Assembly: GCA_024500155.1 (NCBI GenBank)
Contig: CM044874.1
Coordinates: forward strand, 70,727,795 to 70,791,794
DNA from: Chenopodium formosanum
Taxonomy: Eukaryota; Streptophyta; Magnoliopsida; Caryophyllales; Amaranthaceae
Length of the DNA stretch: 64,000 nt
Reading direction: 5' to 3'
Of this stretch, positions 19,744 through 31,755 are shown piece by piece. The notes under the pieces are model-generated. The model saw only the letters and a list, made by a program, of their open reading frames with translations, ran no database searches and was not told where the DNA came from. Numbering within the stretch: position 1 is the stretch's first letter; the number at the start of each line of letters is the position of its first letter. The translations under genes and the position numbers were made by a program.

Positions 19744-22700
19744 ATGCCCAGGTGTTCTAGATCAGGTGACATCCCTTTTGATCCTGAGATCGAGCGTTCT
19801 TTTCATAGGCAAAGGAGACTCTATAGACAAATTCTGGCGGGTTCTGAGGAGGACAACGATCGAAGAGATCCTCCCCCTGATTCTAGTGATACAGATATTC
19901 CTTCAGATTTAGAATCAGAGATGACGGCCCAGAAGAAACTCAGTGATTATTCGCAACCGAAGCTCACAGATTTCCCGCACCTTACTCCTACTCCGGCTCT
20001 AGATGGAGTTCAATTTGAGATCAAGCCCCAATTTATCACTATGATAGAAAGGAAGTAGTTTAGCGGAGCTAAGGGTGAAGATCCTAATCTTCACATCGCA
20101 GATTTCTGCCAATATTGTAACACCATTAGACAAGCCGGGGTCACACAAGACCAAATCAGGGAGATTCTTTTTCCCTTTTCATTATGTGACAAAGCAAAAT
20201 TATGGTTTAATGGTTTGAATAGAACTGCACTTGGTATTACTGACTGGGAAACTCTTGCTTTGAATTTCTATAATAAATATTATCCTGCAGAGAGAACAGC
20301 GGTGCTAAGGAGTGCTATTCAGAACTTCGCCCAAGAGGCCGACGAAACATTATATGAGGCTTGGGAGAGGTTCAAGGATCTACAGAGAGAGTGCCCCCAC
20401 CACAATCTAGCACAATGGCAATTGATCCAAGCATTCTATAATGGACTTGGAAATTCTTCTAGATCAGTACTAGATTCGGCAGCTAGTGGGAGGTTTATGA
20501 ATTTAAATGTGGATGATGCAGGACAGGTTATCGAAGACATGGCAATACACAATTCCCAATATGGGAATCCGAGGGGGTTTACAAATAAGGGAAAACATAA
20601 TGTCGATTCTGTATCCTTTTTGCAAGCTCAATTAACATCTATTTGTCAAAAATTAGATAATCTTACTGTTGCTCCTAACTCTGTAGCTAATGTATCTGCT
20701 GTTGCTAACCATGAAGCTTTTTGTGAAAATTGTGGAATTATAGGTCATTGGGAGCAAGATTGTAGGAGCTCTATGGAACAAGTTAATGCCTTTCAAACCT
20801 ATAGGCAAAATAACCCCTATTCCAATTCCTACAATGTCGGTTATAAAAATCATCCTTATCTTTCATACCGGAGTACCAATGTACAAAACCCTCCACCTCC
20901 ACAACAACCACAACAGCAACCACCACCACAGCAAAAATATTATCATCCTAATGCCGGCCAGAAAAGCCAAGCATCACCCTCATCATCTTCCGACCCTGCC
21001 ATGACAGAAATTAGAGCAATGCTTGCCAATATACAAAAGCATATGGAGAGTAGGGATGCGCAAATTGATTCTATCCTAGCCCATAATAAAATCATGGACA
21101 ATCAAATTGCACAACTTTCATCTACCCTACAATCCCATCAGCAGGGAGCTCTACCGTCACAACCTATCCATCCTACAGATCATGCTAATGCAATCACTCT
21201 AAGGAGTGGTTCACATTATGATGGACCTCCTATGCCAAAGGAAGATAGACCAGTTCCTGATCTAGATTCCTCTATACCAAATGCTAATCCTGCTAGCCCT
21301 GCAGGGCTACAAATAGATACTAACCCTACTAATGTTTTTGTGCAGGGTAAATTGCAGGATAAGGGAGGAGATGTGCAGAGCCCAGTTATCAAGCTCCCAT
21401 TCCCTAATAGACAACTGAAGGGTAAGCTTGATAAACAATTCGGTAAGTTTTTAGAGGTTGTGAAAAACCTGCAGGTAACAGTTCCTTTCACTGATTTAAT
21501 CACTCAAGTACCTGCCTATGCTAAATTCATGAAAGACATCCTGACTAGGAAAAGGGCCTTTAATGAAGTAGAAACTGTAGCTTTCACAGAGGAGTGTAGC
21601 GCTTATTTGCAAAATAAATCCCCTCCTAAATTAAAGGATCCTGGTAGTTTTTCTATCCCTTGTCACATTGGGAATGTTTTTATTGATAAAGCTTTATGTG
21701 ATTTGGGTGCTAGTGTCAGTGTCATGCCATCATCTATCTGCGCTAAATTAAATATGAGAGAATTAAAAATTACTAATATAACTTTGCAAATGGCAGATCG
21801 TTCGATAAAATATCCCTTAGGTATTTTAGAGGACGTACCTGTCAGAGTTGGTAAATTTTTTATTCCTGTTGATTTTGTTGTTTTAGATATGGCAGAGGAC
21901 ACACAAATACCCATTATATTAGGTAGGCCTTTCCTCCACATTGCAAGAGCTATTATTGATGTGAAAAATGGTAAACTAACCCTTTCTGTAGGTGACGATA
22001 ATGTTACCTTTAATTTATGGAAGGTTTTGAAAGGGCCTATGTTAGAGGAAAATTGTTGTTATATTGATACAATTGATGTAATGGACGATAGTTGTGTTGA
22101 TAGCTTGCCACAGGTTCTTGCGAAGGATCCCTTAGAGGAAGTTCTCTGCGGGAACTTATCTAGCGACAATGCAAGCGTTTGGGGTAATGAGGTACAGGAT
22201 ATTGAAAAGGCTCTTTCCTTAGAAGAGTTAAGCCCCAAGGAGATAACGAAGGTAGTAAATTTAGTTCAGGAATCAAAACCTGCAGAGGTCAAGAAACCTG
22301 AGCTAAAACCTCTCCCTTCTCATTTGAAATATGTTTTTCTAGATGAACAGGAACTACACCCTGTGATCATCAGTACTGCACTCACTGACCTACAATCTTC
22401 CCAACTTCTAGGGGTCCTCAAAACCCATAAGAAGGCTATAGGGTACAGTATTGATGATCTCAAGGGTATTAGCCCTGATTTTTGCATGCACAGGATTCAT
22501 CTAGAGGAAAATTACAAGCCCTTCATTCAACCCCAACGAAGATTAAATCCCAACATGCAGGAAGTAGTCAAGAAGCAGGTGATGAAATTACTTGATGCAG
22601 GTATCATCTATCCTATTTCTGACTCCAAATGGGTAAGTTCTGTGTAGGTAGTACCGAAGAAGGGTGGGATGACTGTGATAACTAATGAGAAAAATGAATT

Positions 22701-25192
22701 AATTCCCACTAGAACTGTAACAGGGTGGCGTATGTGCATAGACTATCGTAGATTAAATATCGCCACTAAAAAGGATCACTTCCCTCTTCCCTTTATTGAT
22801 CAAATGCTTGAGATGTTAGCTAATCACAAGATCTTTTGCTATTTGGACGGGTATTCGGGATTTTTCCAAATTCCGATTCACCCTGAAGATCAGGAAAAGA
22901 CCACCTTTACATGCCCTTATGGCACTTTTGCATATCGTAGAATGCCCTTTAGTTTATGTAATGCACCTGCTACCTTTCAACGTTGCATGATAAGCATTTT
23001 TTCTGATTTCATAGAGTCCATCATGGAGGTCTTTATGGATGATTTTAGCGTATATGGTTCTTCATTTGATTCATGTTTAATTAATCTCGCTAAAATTTTG
23101 AAAAGATGTGAAGAGTGCAACTTAGTCCTTAATTGGGAAAAATGTCACTTTATTTTGACAGAGGGAGTAGTCCTTGGCCATATTGTATCTGATAAAGGCA
23201 TACAAGTAGACAAGGCTAAAATATCAGTGATTGAGAAATTGCCTCCCCCTGTCAATGTTAAGGGAGTTAGAAGCTTCTTAGGTTATGCGGGGTTTTATCG
23301 CCGCTTTATCAAAGATTTTTCAAAAATTGCTAAACCACTGACACAGCTTTTGCTCAAGGATGCCCCATTTAGTTTTACTGACGAGTGTCTTGAGGCTTTT
23401 AACAGGATTAAGCAGGCTTTGATATCGGCACCCATCATATGTGCCCCCGATTGGAACCTTCCTTTCGAGATCATGTGTGATGCAAGTGACTTTGCACTAG
23501 GAGCCGTGCTCGGACAGAGGAAGGACAAGGTTTTGCATGCTATTTATAATGCTAGAAAAACCTTGGATGAAGCCCAAGTCAACTATGCCACCACGAAAAG
23601 GAGTTTCTTGCTATTATTTATGCTTTAGAAAAATTTAGATCATATCTAGTTGGTTCTAAAGTTATTGTTTTTACTGATCATGCAGCATTGAAATACTTGA
23701 TAGCTAAGGCGGAATCAAAGCCAAGGCTACTCCGGTGGGTTCTCTTGCTCCAAGATTTCAACATAGAAATTAAAGATAAAAAAGGAGCAGAGAACGTAGT
23801 GGCAGACCACTTGTCACGTATCAGGTATGATGAGGGTAAGGATTCTTTACCTATAGATGATTCTTTCCCTGATGACAACCTGTATGCAGTTGTAGAGCAT
23901 CACCCTTGGTATGCTGATCTTGCTAATTATTTAGTGGGTGGTACTCTACCTCCTGACTTGTCCTACCAACAGAAAAAGAAATTCCTTTATGATGTTAAAC
24001 ATTATTTTTGGGATGACCCTTTTTTGTTTCGTGAGTGTGCAGATGGATTATTTCGCAGGTGTGTTCCCGAATGGGAGGTTCACAGCGTCCTTACCAGTTG
24101 TCATACTTCACCCTATGGTGGACATCATGGCCCCACTAAAACGGTGGCTAAGATTAATGAGTCAGGATTCTTTTGGCCTACTATGTTTAAAGATGCTAAC
24201 ACTTTTGTGCAGGCTTGTGACTCTTGTCAGAGGACTGGCAACATTTCACGGAGGCATGAGATGCCCTAAACTGGGATTCTCGAAGTTGAAATATTCGATG
24301 TTTGGGGTATCGATTATATGGGGTCGTTCCCATCTTCCAATGGGAATTGCTACATACTTGTAGCCGTTGATTATGTGTCCAAGTGGGTAGAAGCCATAGC
24401 TTCACCAACAAACGACTCTAAGGTAGTCATCAAGCTCTTCAAGAAGATCATATTTCCCAGGTTTGGTGTTCCACGAGCTATTATTAGTGATGGGGGTACC
24501 CACTTCCATGAAAAACAATTGGATAACCTCCTCAAGAAGTATGGCGTATATCACAGAACAGGGCTTAGTTACCACCCTCAAACTAGTGGTCAAGTTGAGG
24601 TCTCTAATAGGGAAATCAAGGCGATCCTAGAAAAGGTAGTAGCCAAGTCAAGGAAAGATTGGAGCATGAAGCTTGATGACACACTTTGGGCATACCGAAC
24701 AGCATTTAAGACACCGATTGGTACTTCACCTTATAGATTGGTTTATGGTAAGGCATGTCATCTTCCCGTAGAATTGGATTACAAAGCTTTTTGGCGATCA
24801 AAGAGCTTAATATGGATTCTAAGGCCGCGGGTAAGAAGAGACTCCTTCAACTCAATGAGTTGGATGAGTTTAGATTGTCGGCATATGATAGTGCGCGGAT
24901 CTACAAGGAGAAGACCAAGAAGTGGCATGACAAGAGGATCTTACCAAGAGAGTTTGCACCGGGCGATAAGGTTCTTCTCTTTAATTCTAGATTGAAGATT
25001 TCCCCAGGAAAGTTGAAGTCTAGATGGTGCGGTCCCTTCACTGTCACAAAGGTGAACAAATTTGGTTCGGTAGAGTTGGTGAATGACAAAGGTGAAGAAT
25101 TCAAGGTGAATGGCCAAAGGTTGAAATTGTATCATGAAGGTGCTACCATTAGAGATGTGGAGGAGACTCTCCTAACTCCATTTCCAACATGA
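19744..25192 (+). pseudogene. gag-pol: Athila gag-pol pseudogene
   Basis: Starts at ATG 19744 (MPRCSRSG). Gag has the retrotransposon gag fold (FNGLNRTALGITDWETL) and a zinc knuckle CENCGIIGHWEQDC. Protease contains CDLGASVSVMP and ends ILGRPFLH. RT has the FMDD box near 23033-23044, then RNase H (FEIMCDASDFALGAVLG), integrase zinc finger (HTSPYGGHHGPTKT, CDSCQRTG), DDE core (IDYMGSF, ISDGGTHF, QVEVSNRE) and a C-terminal domain. Breaks: TAG at 20056, TAG at 22645, TAA at 24267, a frameshift near 23600 and one near 24792. Each stop is explained by C to T in a glutamine codon. The protein cannot be made from this copy. Confidence 0.93.
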
Positions 25193-25451
25193 GCTTCAAG
25201 GTGGTGAGAAGGTCGTGCGGGACCTAGATAAACCAGCGCTTTGCGGGAGGCAACCCGTATTTCATGCTTTCTAGGCTAGTTTTCCTTTTCCTTAAATTTT
25301 TTTTATTATATTATTATTTCTTTTTTAGAGAGGCAAGGAGAGTGATATTTCATCAGTTTTAAGTGTTGTTGTACAGGTATGAATTTGACAGGTATCAAGA
25401 CTTAGAAAAAATTTGAAGAAAAATGAAGTCGGAGAATAAGGGCCTTTCAGG
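25193..25451. other. Noncoding spacer after Athila pol
   Basis: No gene. Contains a T-rich stretch at about 25296-25327. It leads into the palindrome array preceding the env-like frame. Confidence 0.5.
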
Positions 25452-25820
25452 CCCGATCGGGCGAGGCTCGCCGGATCGGGCGCGCAAGGTACCCAGAATT
25501 CAGCAGCATTTTCGCCCGATCAGGCGACGCAGCCCGATCGGGCGCGAAAACGAGCTAAAAATCGGAACTAATTTCGCCCGATCGGGCGCGCAAGCAAGGT
25601 TGAATTCAGGGACAATTTTCGCCCGATCGGGCGAGGCTTGCCTGATCGGGCGCTTTTTTTGGAAAATCGAGTAAAAGAAAAAGATATGTCGGGCGAAGCT
25701 CGCCCGATCGGGCGAGCAAAGGGCGAAAAATTTCGTTCGAGTTCGCGCCCGATCGGGCAGAGCTCGCCCAATCGGGCGCGCAACTTGAGTTTTGGAATTC
25801 CGAACTTTCGCCCGATCGGG
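25452..25820. repeat. Phased CCCGATCGGG array between pol and ORF-1
   Basis: Words, exact or with one or two changes, start at 25452, 25471, 25515, 25533, 25577, 25622, 25641, 25684, 25703, 25748, 25767 and 25811. They form pairs 18-19 bp apart. Most repeat every 62-64 bp; one step (25577 to 25622) is 45. The intervening bases vary. The same word stands in the LTR of this element. The array is in the leader of the env-like ORF. Confidence 0.9.
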
Positions 25821-26115
25821 CGCGCCTTCAGGTCGTTCCTCCTTTATTTTCTTTTCTCTTCTTTCCTTCCTCATTTTCTCCTTATTTCATCTTCTTCATT
25901 CACTTTCTCTCTCTAAAACCTTCATTTTCAAACCTTAAACTTACACTTCAATCCAAGATCTTCTCCAATTCTTCCATCCAAAATCAAAAGTTCTTACATA
26001 TTCCATCTCCCCTCATCCTCCTCTAAAATCTATACTAATTTTCCCCAATTTTCTCTCAACTTTTCCCAAACCCTAAGAGAGAGAAACCTCAAATTTCCCT
26101 TTATTTTCCAAGAAA

Positions 26116-27672
26116 ATGGCCTCCAAGCGTTCAAGGAATCAAAGGGGTGAGAGCTCAAGTGCACCACAACCAACAATCAACCCGGACCTTCAAATTCCGG
26201 GATGGGAGGAGGTTGTAATCACCTCGGAAGAGTAACGGGTTCGGATGGTCAACCTCATCGATCGTCAGGTAATTTCTACCCGTTTCATTCATCATCCTAC
26301 ATTAGCTAGGCTAGGTCTTGATAAATATGTAGAAAAACTGTTTAAGGGCATAGGCATGAGTGGTTTTTTTCAAATATGCCACGACACTTATGATTATTTA
26401 ACATTGGAATTTATCTCAGGTTTTAATGTTATTAAAATGAATGCACTTATCACTCATGTACAATTTCGATTGTTAAACAACGATGTGAGACTAACTTTAA
26501 AAGAATTTGGAAAGTTGTTTGACTTAAAATCGGACAAACCTATTGAGCCCTCTCAAGACCACACCGCCGTGGTATATAAGAGGTTGACCGGGGAGGATTT
26601 GGTGAACCTCCAACATGCCAAAGGGACGTGGATTCAACATCCCGTCCCAAAACTTTGGCAAAGATTTGTTGGCCTCACTATTTTTGGGAGGCACGAACCG
26701 GCAAATGTTAGGAGAGATGAGTTGGAATTATTGGCATCCTATATCATTCCCACTACTGAAAAATTAAACATACCCCATAAGATAGCAAATCATTTCCAAA
26801 TGGCGGCCAATGCGGCCGAGGCTAGTAGGTCTAGAGCACCTATTTACTTTGGGGGGTTAGTCACCCATATTGCTAGAAAACACTTAGGTTGGAACCCCGA
26901 TGGCCATAGGAAAGTTGTGGGATCGAACCTAATGGACCTATCCTATTTAGGGAGTTTGAATTGGGTACAACCGGTGGAGAGTGATACTTGGTGGATTGTC
27001 CACCGACAATCGGGTAGGAGGGACCAAGCCTTTACCTTACCCAACCCCGCCTTGACCAAATTTGAGAGGGGGAAGCCCTCTTATAGTTTCGAGTTAAATG
27101 GTCAAGGCGAGGTTCAACCACCTCACCCCTCACCACAACCCCACCAATCCCCCATTCACCAATCCCCCATTCACCACTCACCCCACTACCAACCACCCCC
27201 ACCTTTCACCTACGGCATGCCCACTTCCTCGGTCGATTACAATGTCGACCCCAATGCCCCATATGACTTTTCGGCTTTTAGGAGCCAATTAGATCGCATT
27301 GAGACGGGGCAAGGGAGGGTTGAGGGCATGATACAAAACCTAGACTCTAGGTTAAGCACCCTAGATGGGCGGGTTGGTCTTATAGAGAGGAACCTAGGGA
27401 GGGGCCTTTACCCCATGTATGATGATTATGCCCGTTGGGGGGCTATTCCTCCCGATTGGTTTCAATACCCCCAAGGAGTGTATTCTCACCCCGGTGCTTA
27501 TGGTACGTATGTGGACTACTCTTCGGTCCACGTATATGGGGGTATGGGTGGGAATGTAGACCCTAACTACTATGCCGGTGGTTCGGGGTATGGTGGTGGT
27601 GGCTCTAGCCATGGAGGGGTCGGTTCTAGCCACGGCAGGGGTTTTTCTAGGATGGATGAGGATGAAGAGTAG
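26116..27672 (+). pseudogene. Athila ORF-1 / env-like protein, one nonsense mutation
   Basis: Starts at ATG 26116 (MASKRSRN). An in-frame TAA at 26233 breaks codon 40 and probably was CAA. The rest (26236-27672) is open. The body has KYVEKLFKGIGMSGFFQICHD and a region ending near PHKIANHFQMAANAAEASR, fitting the Athila ORF-1 family. Then comes a Pro/His-rich stretch (PHHNP-like), a short coiled-coil-like segment (IETGQGRVEGMIQNLDSRL) and a Gly/Ser/Tyr-rich tail. No clear signal peptide or membrane helix is visible, so a true envelope role is doubtful. Position after pol matches the env-like gene of Athila elements. Confidence 0.8.
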
Positions 27673-27705
27673 GCTACTCTCCCAAGTCAATGAGGGCATT
27701 GCTTG

Positions 27706-27721
27706 ATTTGGCTTGGGGGTT
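27706..27721 (+). other. Second polypurine-tract-like motif after Athila ORF-1
   Basis: GGCTTGGGGG at 27710-27719 is the same core as the 3' polypurine tract (GGCTTGGGGGAGTT at 28141-28154, minus), but lies just after the ORF-1 stop and is not followed by an LTR. Confidence 0.45.
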
Positions 27722-27784
27722 GTTCTTTCACTTGAAAAATTCTCTTCCTTTTCTCTCTTTATTTGCTTTCTAGTATAGTTTTTA

Positions 27785-29160
27785 TCTTCATCTTCAAGGC
27801 TTGGACTACGATTGGGCTAGATTTCTCGGCCCAATCCATATTTCCTCACGGGTCTCGAATACATGGTTCAAATGCCTCGTGATCCAAATAATCGAGCCCT
27901 TAGTCACCGGCTCTCACCGATCTTGGGCTCCAAAAGTGGTCATGTCCTTCTAGCTTCCGCAGTCGATCCAATAAGGCCCGGGAAAATGCTCCAAGAGTGC
28001 AATTTCCTGTAAAATATAACTAAAACTACGAAAACACTAGAACACACAAATTAGTAATAAAAGTGGCCCAAAAGAGCCAAAAACACTACTAATAATGACC
28101 ACGGGACGGGGGTAAAACACTATATAAAATAGACATATCAAACTCCCCCAAGCCAAACCTTTGCTTGTCCCTAAGCAAAGAGCTCATCAATGAACATATA
28201 AAACATACTTCACCCCAATAATCAAATCAAAAACCAACGATTCAAGGTCAAATTAAATGAACATGCTTCAACATCAATCAATATTATTCATCTAATCACC
28301 CTTCCTCCCCAACAATTGTCAAGTAGAGCAAACCACAAGAGCATATAGAATTCAAGACTAGTGCTCACACACTCGACTCTCATTTATGTGGCGAGTAAAG
28401 AATGTACTCGATCGCTCTCCATCCCAACCCCTTTAATGTGAACAATTCCCTCCCAACTCACACTCTCGTGTGTATAAAAACATTGAACGCTCATCCTACT
28501 AGTCGACTCGAAATATGCCAAGTCATAACTTGCATCGAAAAACAACACTTTCACATTTACATAACTTCTATGCACAAGGTCGGAAGGTCTTTAAAGCTTG
28601 TAATGTAAGGCTAGGGTAAAGGTAGGATAAATTTGGGATTATGTGAGAGAAAAGCTATGCTTAAAGGAGCCATATCCTAATAAAACCCATGATCAAAAAT
28701 AATGATCATACACATCTCCAACATAACCAACTCCAACAACAAACCACCAAATATACTCCAAACAATAAAAACAATCCCAATACTTACAAAATTCACTCAC
28801 AAAAATATGACAATATGGAACAAGAGTGAATAACAAACCTTGAACTCATAACTTGAAATATTTACATTGAAACTCAACTTTTTTTTTTTCTTTTTATTAA
28901 CCTTCAATTAGAACATTTGAACATCAACCATTTTTCGTTTTTTTTCTTAGAAGTTCACTTTTTTTTCAAATTTCTCACTTTTTTTCTTTGAACTTCTTTT
29001 TTTTTCCATCACACTTTTATTTTCCTCAAATATACAACTTTCAAACTCATAAAAACAAAAACATGATCAAGAACAAATTACTTCTCATCCGATTATGATT
29101 CGACGTGAAATTTTAGAGGGTTTGGTTTCTCTTTTAGTGGGTTTGGTTTCTCTTTTACTA
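27785..29160 (-). mobile_element. Inverted Athila remnant: 3' noncoding region, PPT and first 356 bp of LTR
   Basis: 27785-28140 is the reverse complement of 18220-18575. 28141-28154 is the polypurine tract on the minus strand. 28155 to about 29160 is AT-rich and should be the element's 3' noncoding region. No gene seen. It carries a 21-bp direct duplication with GGGTTTGGTTTCTC at 29119 and 29140. It meets the plus-oriented Athila head to head at 27785, inside TCTTCATCTTC. Confidence 0.8.
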
Positions 29161-29163
29161 AAT

Positions 29164-29205
29164 TATTCTTTTAGGTTGGATTTTAAAGGCTTGAAACTAT
29201 TCCCT
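29164..29205 (+). repeat. Collapsed 5' LTR scrap of Tat-B
   Basis: TCTTTTAGGTTGGAT (as at about 38902) is fused to TTTTAAAGGCTTGAAAC (as at the LTR end of family members such as 14110). About 200 bp between are gone, joined at GGAT. The LTR's last ACA and the primer-binding site are also missing: gag follows immediately. Confidence 0.65.
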
Positions 29206-29940
29206 TGACAAAGAGAAAACCTCTACCTGGGAATTGATAGTAAATGCTTTCGTTGATAGGTACAAGTGCAACATTCAAGTTGAAACCGACCATAGACAAC
29301 TTGAGATGCTAAGACAAAAAGAGAATGAAGGCTTTACTTCTTTCTTTAATAAATGGAGAGAAACTTCCGCCAAGATATTGAAGTCCCCACCAAAAAGGTT
29401 TCTGTGAGGATGTTTATCAAGAATCTCCAAGAGAATTATTCGAAGCATTTAAAATATCAACACAATCTGAATACTTTCAAGGCCGTTTATGACATCGGAA
29501 TTGAAATCGAAGATGACCTCGCAAAGCAAAAAGCTACTAACAATAGTAACCACGGTGGCTGGAAAGGAAAGAAGAACGACAATCCTTCTTCTTCCGAAAA
29601 CGCCCACTCTAGTAACAATGTTAGTACCTTTGATCTCAGTGAAGTTTTAGCCATAGATAACCAAGGATCTAAGAAGCAACTAAGGAAAGACTTCACCCCC
29701 ATTGGGATGAGCTACGATACTGCCTTCGATCGACTCCATGCCAAAGGTCTCATTACTCCCATTGGACCTATTCAAGATCCCGCACCTGAAAAAAGATTGC
29801 CTAGTTGGAATCCAGACGAACACTACAAGTACCATCAAGGTAGGGGTCATACTACCGAGAGCTGTTGGAAACTAAAGGAGGTTACCAACATTTGATTGAT
29901 AATAACAAGCTTCCCATGCCTCCAGTTAACAAGAAGAACG
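29206..29940 (+). pseudogene. gag: Tat-B gag remnant
   Basis: From 29207 the frame gives STWELIVNAFVDRYK and FTSFFNKWRETSAK, the core of the Ty3/gypsy gag domain. It shifts frame near 29395 and continues with VRMFIKNLQENYSK. The zinc-finger-like YHQGRGHTTESCWKLK lacks its first cysteine (HYKYH). A second frameshift near 29882 is followed by LIDNNKLPMPP. Neither gag start nor pol is present. Confidence 0.82.
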
Positions 29941-30453
29941 AGTGATGATAAAGGAAACAACACAAGACAAGAGGCGAGCTTCAACGACAAGATTTCGTGA
30001 CCTCTTTTTTCTATTTCTTTTTTTATTTACTCCTTCCCCAATAAGTCTAGCATAGACACCTTTTCTTTTCTCTTAGATTAATTTTGTAGATTCTCTCTTT
30101 TCTTTTTTTAATAAAATGAGCATTTATTTCCTTATATATGATCATTTCATTGCATTGCATCAAAAAAATAATAATAATAATAATAAATAAATAAATAAAA
30201 TCCATGTCGAATTAAGCACAAGGTATACCAATGATTTGAGGCACCCCTTGTAGCCACATCATATCTCATTTCGCCCTTCAATTATACATCCTTTTTTGGT
30301 AAACCACTTTGAGCCTCGTCTAACGATAGACCTTTCTGTTTTCAACCTACATCTACCTAACCTTGGGATGGGATGGTGTGCAACTTACGCAATTCTAAAG
30401 AAAGCTTGAGCAAATTCAAAAGATCAAAATAAAAATAAGCAAAAATAAAATAA
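29941..30453. other. Tat-B internal noncoding sequence
   Basis: Reverse complement of about 14640-15060. Contains an (ATA)n/(AATA)n stretch at 30166-30200. No gene seen apart from the antisense ORF that follows. Confidence 0.5.
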
Positions 30454-30711
30454 TCATAAAAGTGTGCAAAAGGGCAAGTGTTCCAATATCTTTGATATGA
30501 AAATATCTTCGATAAGAACACGTCTCAGATTGCGTCTCTTATCGAGTGCTCGGTATCGTGCCTGAGAAACATGAATTCCAAGTGAGTGATAGACCGCATG
30601 ATCGGGATTGCCCACACTTATTAAAATAATATAAATGCTAAAGAAAAGAGAGCTAAAAAATAATAGAAACTCAAGTATAAAAATAAAGATTTCAAAAGCA
30701 AGGTTGCACAC
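30454..30711 (-). CDS. Small ORF antisense to Tat-B, copy 2 (85 aa)
   Basis: Counterpart of the ORF at 14320-14634. The shared block runs VGNPDHAVYHSLG to LEHLPFCTL over 52 residues, with only M to L and T to I changes. On the element's sense strand all frames here contain stops, so coding capacity is antisense. The hydrophobic N-terminal part (FIFILEFLLFFSSLFF) is less conserved and could be intron plus acceptor. Function unknown. Confidence 0.45.
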   Translation of the reverse strand: MCNLAFEIFIFILEFLLFFSSLFFSIYIILISVGNPDHAVYHSLGIHVSQARYRALDKRRNLRRVLIEDIFISKILEHLPFCTLL

Positions 30712-30841
30712 CTTGGGGGCTTATCTAGGGTCTTGAGCCTTTATCCCCTTCTTCTTCAAACCTTTAGCCTAACCACGTTACAACCCTTAAAAAGACCTTT
30801 TTGAGATATACACACACTAGTGGAAAAAATCTCATTCGTAA

Positions 30842-31045
30842 CAGGCTATTTGTAACGGGCAAAGCTTTGCCCGTTACAATTAAGATATTCGTAACGGGCA
30901 AAATAGTGTCCGTTACGAATAAATAGTATTCGTAACGGGAAAAATAATGTCCGTTACGAATACTATTATATTTGTAACAGACAAAATACCGCACGTTACG
31001 AATAGTATACTATTTATAACGGACATCATGGGCCCGTTACGAATG
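30842..31045. repeat. CACTA-1 left subterminal repeats
   Basis: Alternating TTCGTAACGGGCA and TGTCCGTTACGAAT motifs, about eight copies, some degraded to TTTGTAACAG. In En/Spm such repeats bind the element's TnpA protein. Confidence 0.85.
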
Positions 31046-31755
31046 ATTGGTCCAGGCATTGGTGAGATGAGCCCATTAGTTACTTAGGGTTTCACACATC
31101 TCCTCAGGCGTCACTCCCCTCTCTTTCTCTCTCCTCAAAAATCATCCTCTAACTTTCTCTTTCACTCACTCACTACCTTTCTCTCTCCTCTTTAGAACTC
31201 AATGTCTTTCTCTTTCCTCAAGATTCATTCTCTTTTACTCTCTTTACCACCTCTGCTTACCTCCATATTCTCTTTCCTCTTGATTATGCATTTTTTTTAA
31301 ATTTATGTTTTGTTTTTGCTACTAGATCTATAGCAATTAGATTCAAATTGGTAGAATTTTTGGGTTTTATAATTAGATTATAATCTGATTTTTATTTGAA
31401 TGATTTTTGCTAGTTTATTGTTGAAAACCAAGAGGAGGAAGTGAAATAAGAGGCAAAAAAGAGGAAGAAGTCACTAACGGCAACGGAGAAATCAAAGGTT
31501 AGATCGTTGGAAACCACCGCTTACAAGGTTCTTAGATCTTATTTCTTTTAATTTTTTGTTACTTCTTACCCTTTTTTTTTCAAGTTCTATGATTTTTCTG
31601 GATTTTAAAATTATATTTGGGAATTTTGTTTTTATTTCTTGGAAAATCGATTTAAATGACTTAGTTTTGGGAATTTTTCCGCTTCTCTTTCGTTCTTCAC
31701 ATTTTGAAAATTCTCCCCTTTCAATTCTCAATCTGCAACTTCAGAGAATTCAATA

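Larger units (their letters stand above)
18220..27784 (+). mobile_element. Athila-lineage Ty3/gypsy retrotransposon, decayed
   Basis: Contains LTR, an Athila-type primer-binding site, gag-pol, a long leader and an Athila ORF-1/env-like frame. Single RNase H and the extra ORF after integrase are Athila features. The 3' noncoding region and 3' LTR are missing: at 27785 the sequence changes to an inverted piece of the same family. Coding frames carry four nonsense changes and two frameshifts. Confidence 0.88.

Noticed and set aside
25500..25874. ORF on the minus strand with PDRA/PIGR repeats
   Set aside because: It is a translation of the CCCGATCGGG array in a frame that happens to lack stops; the overlapping plus frame shows the same artefact.
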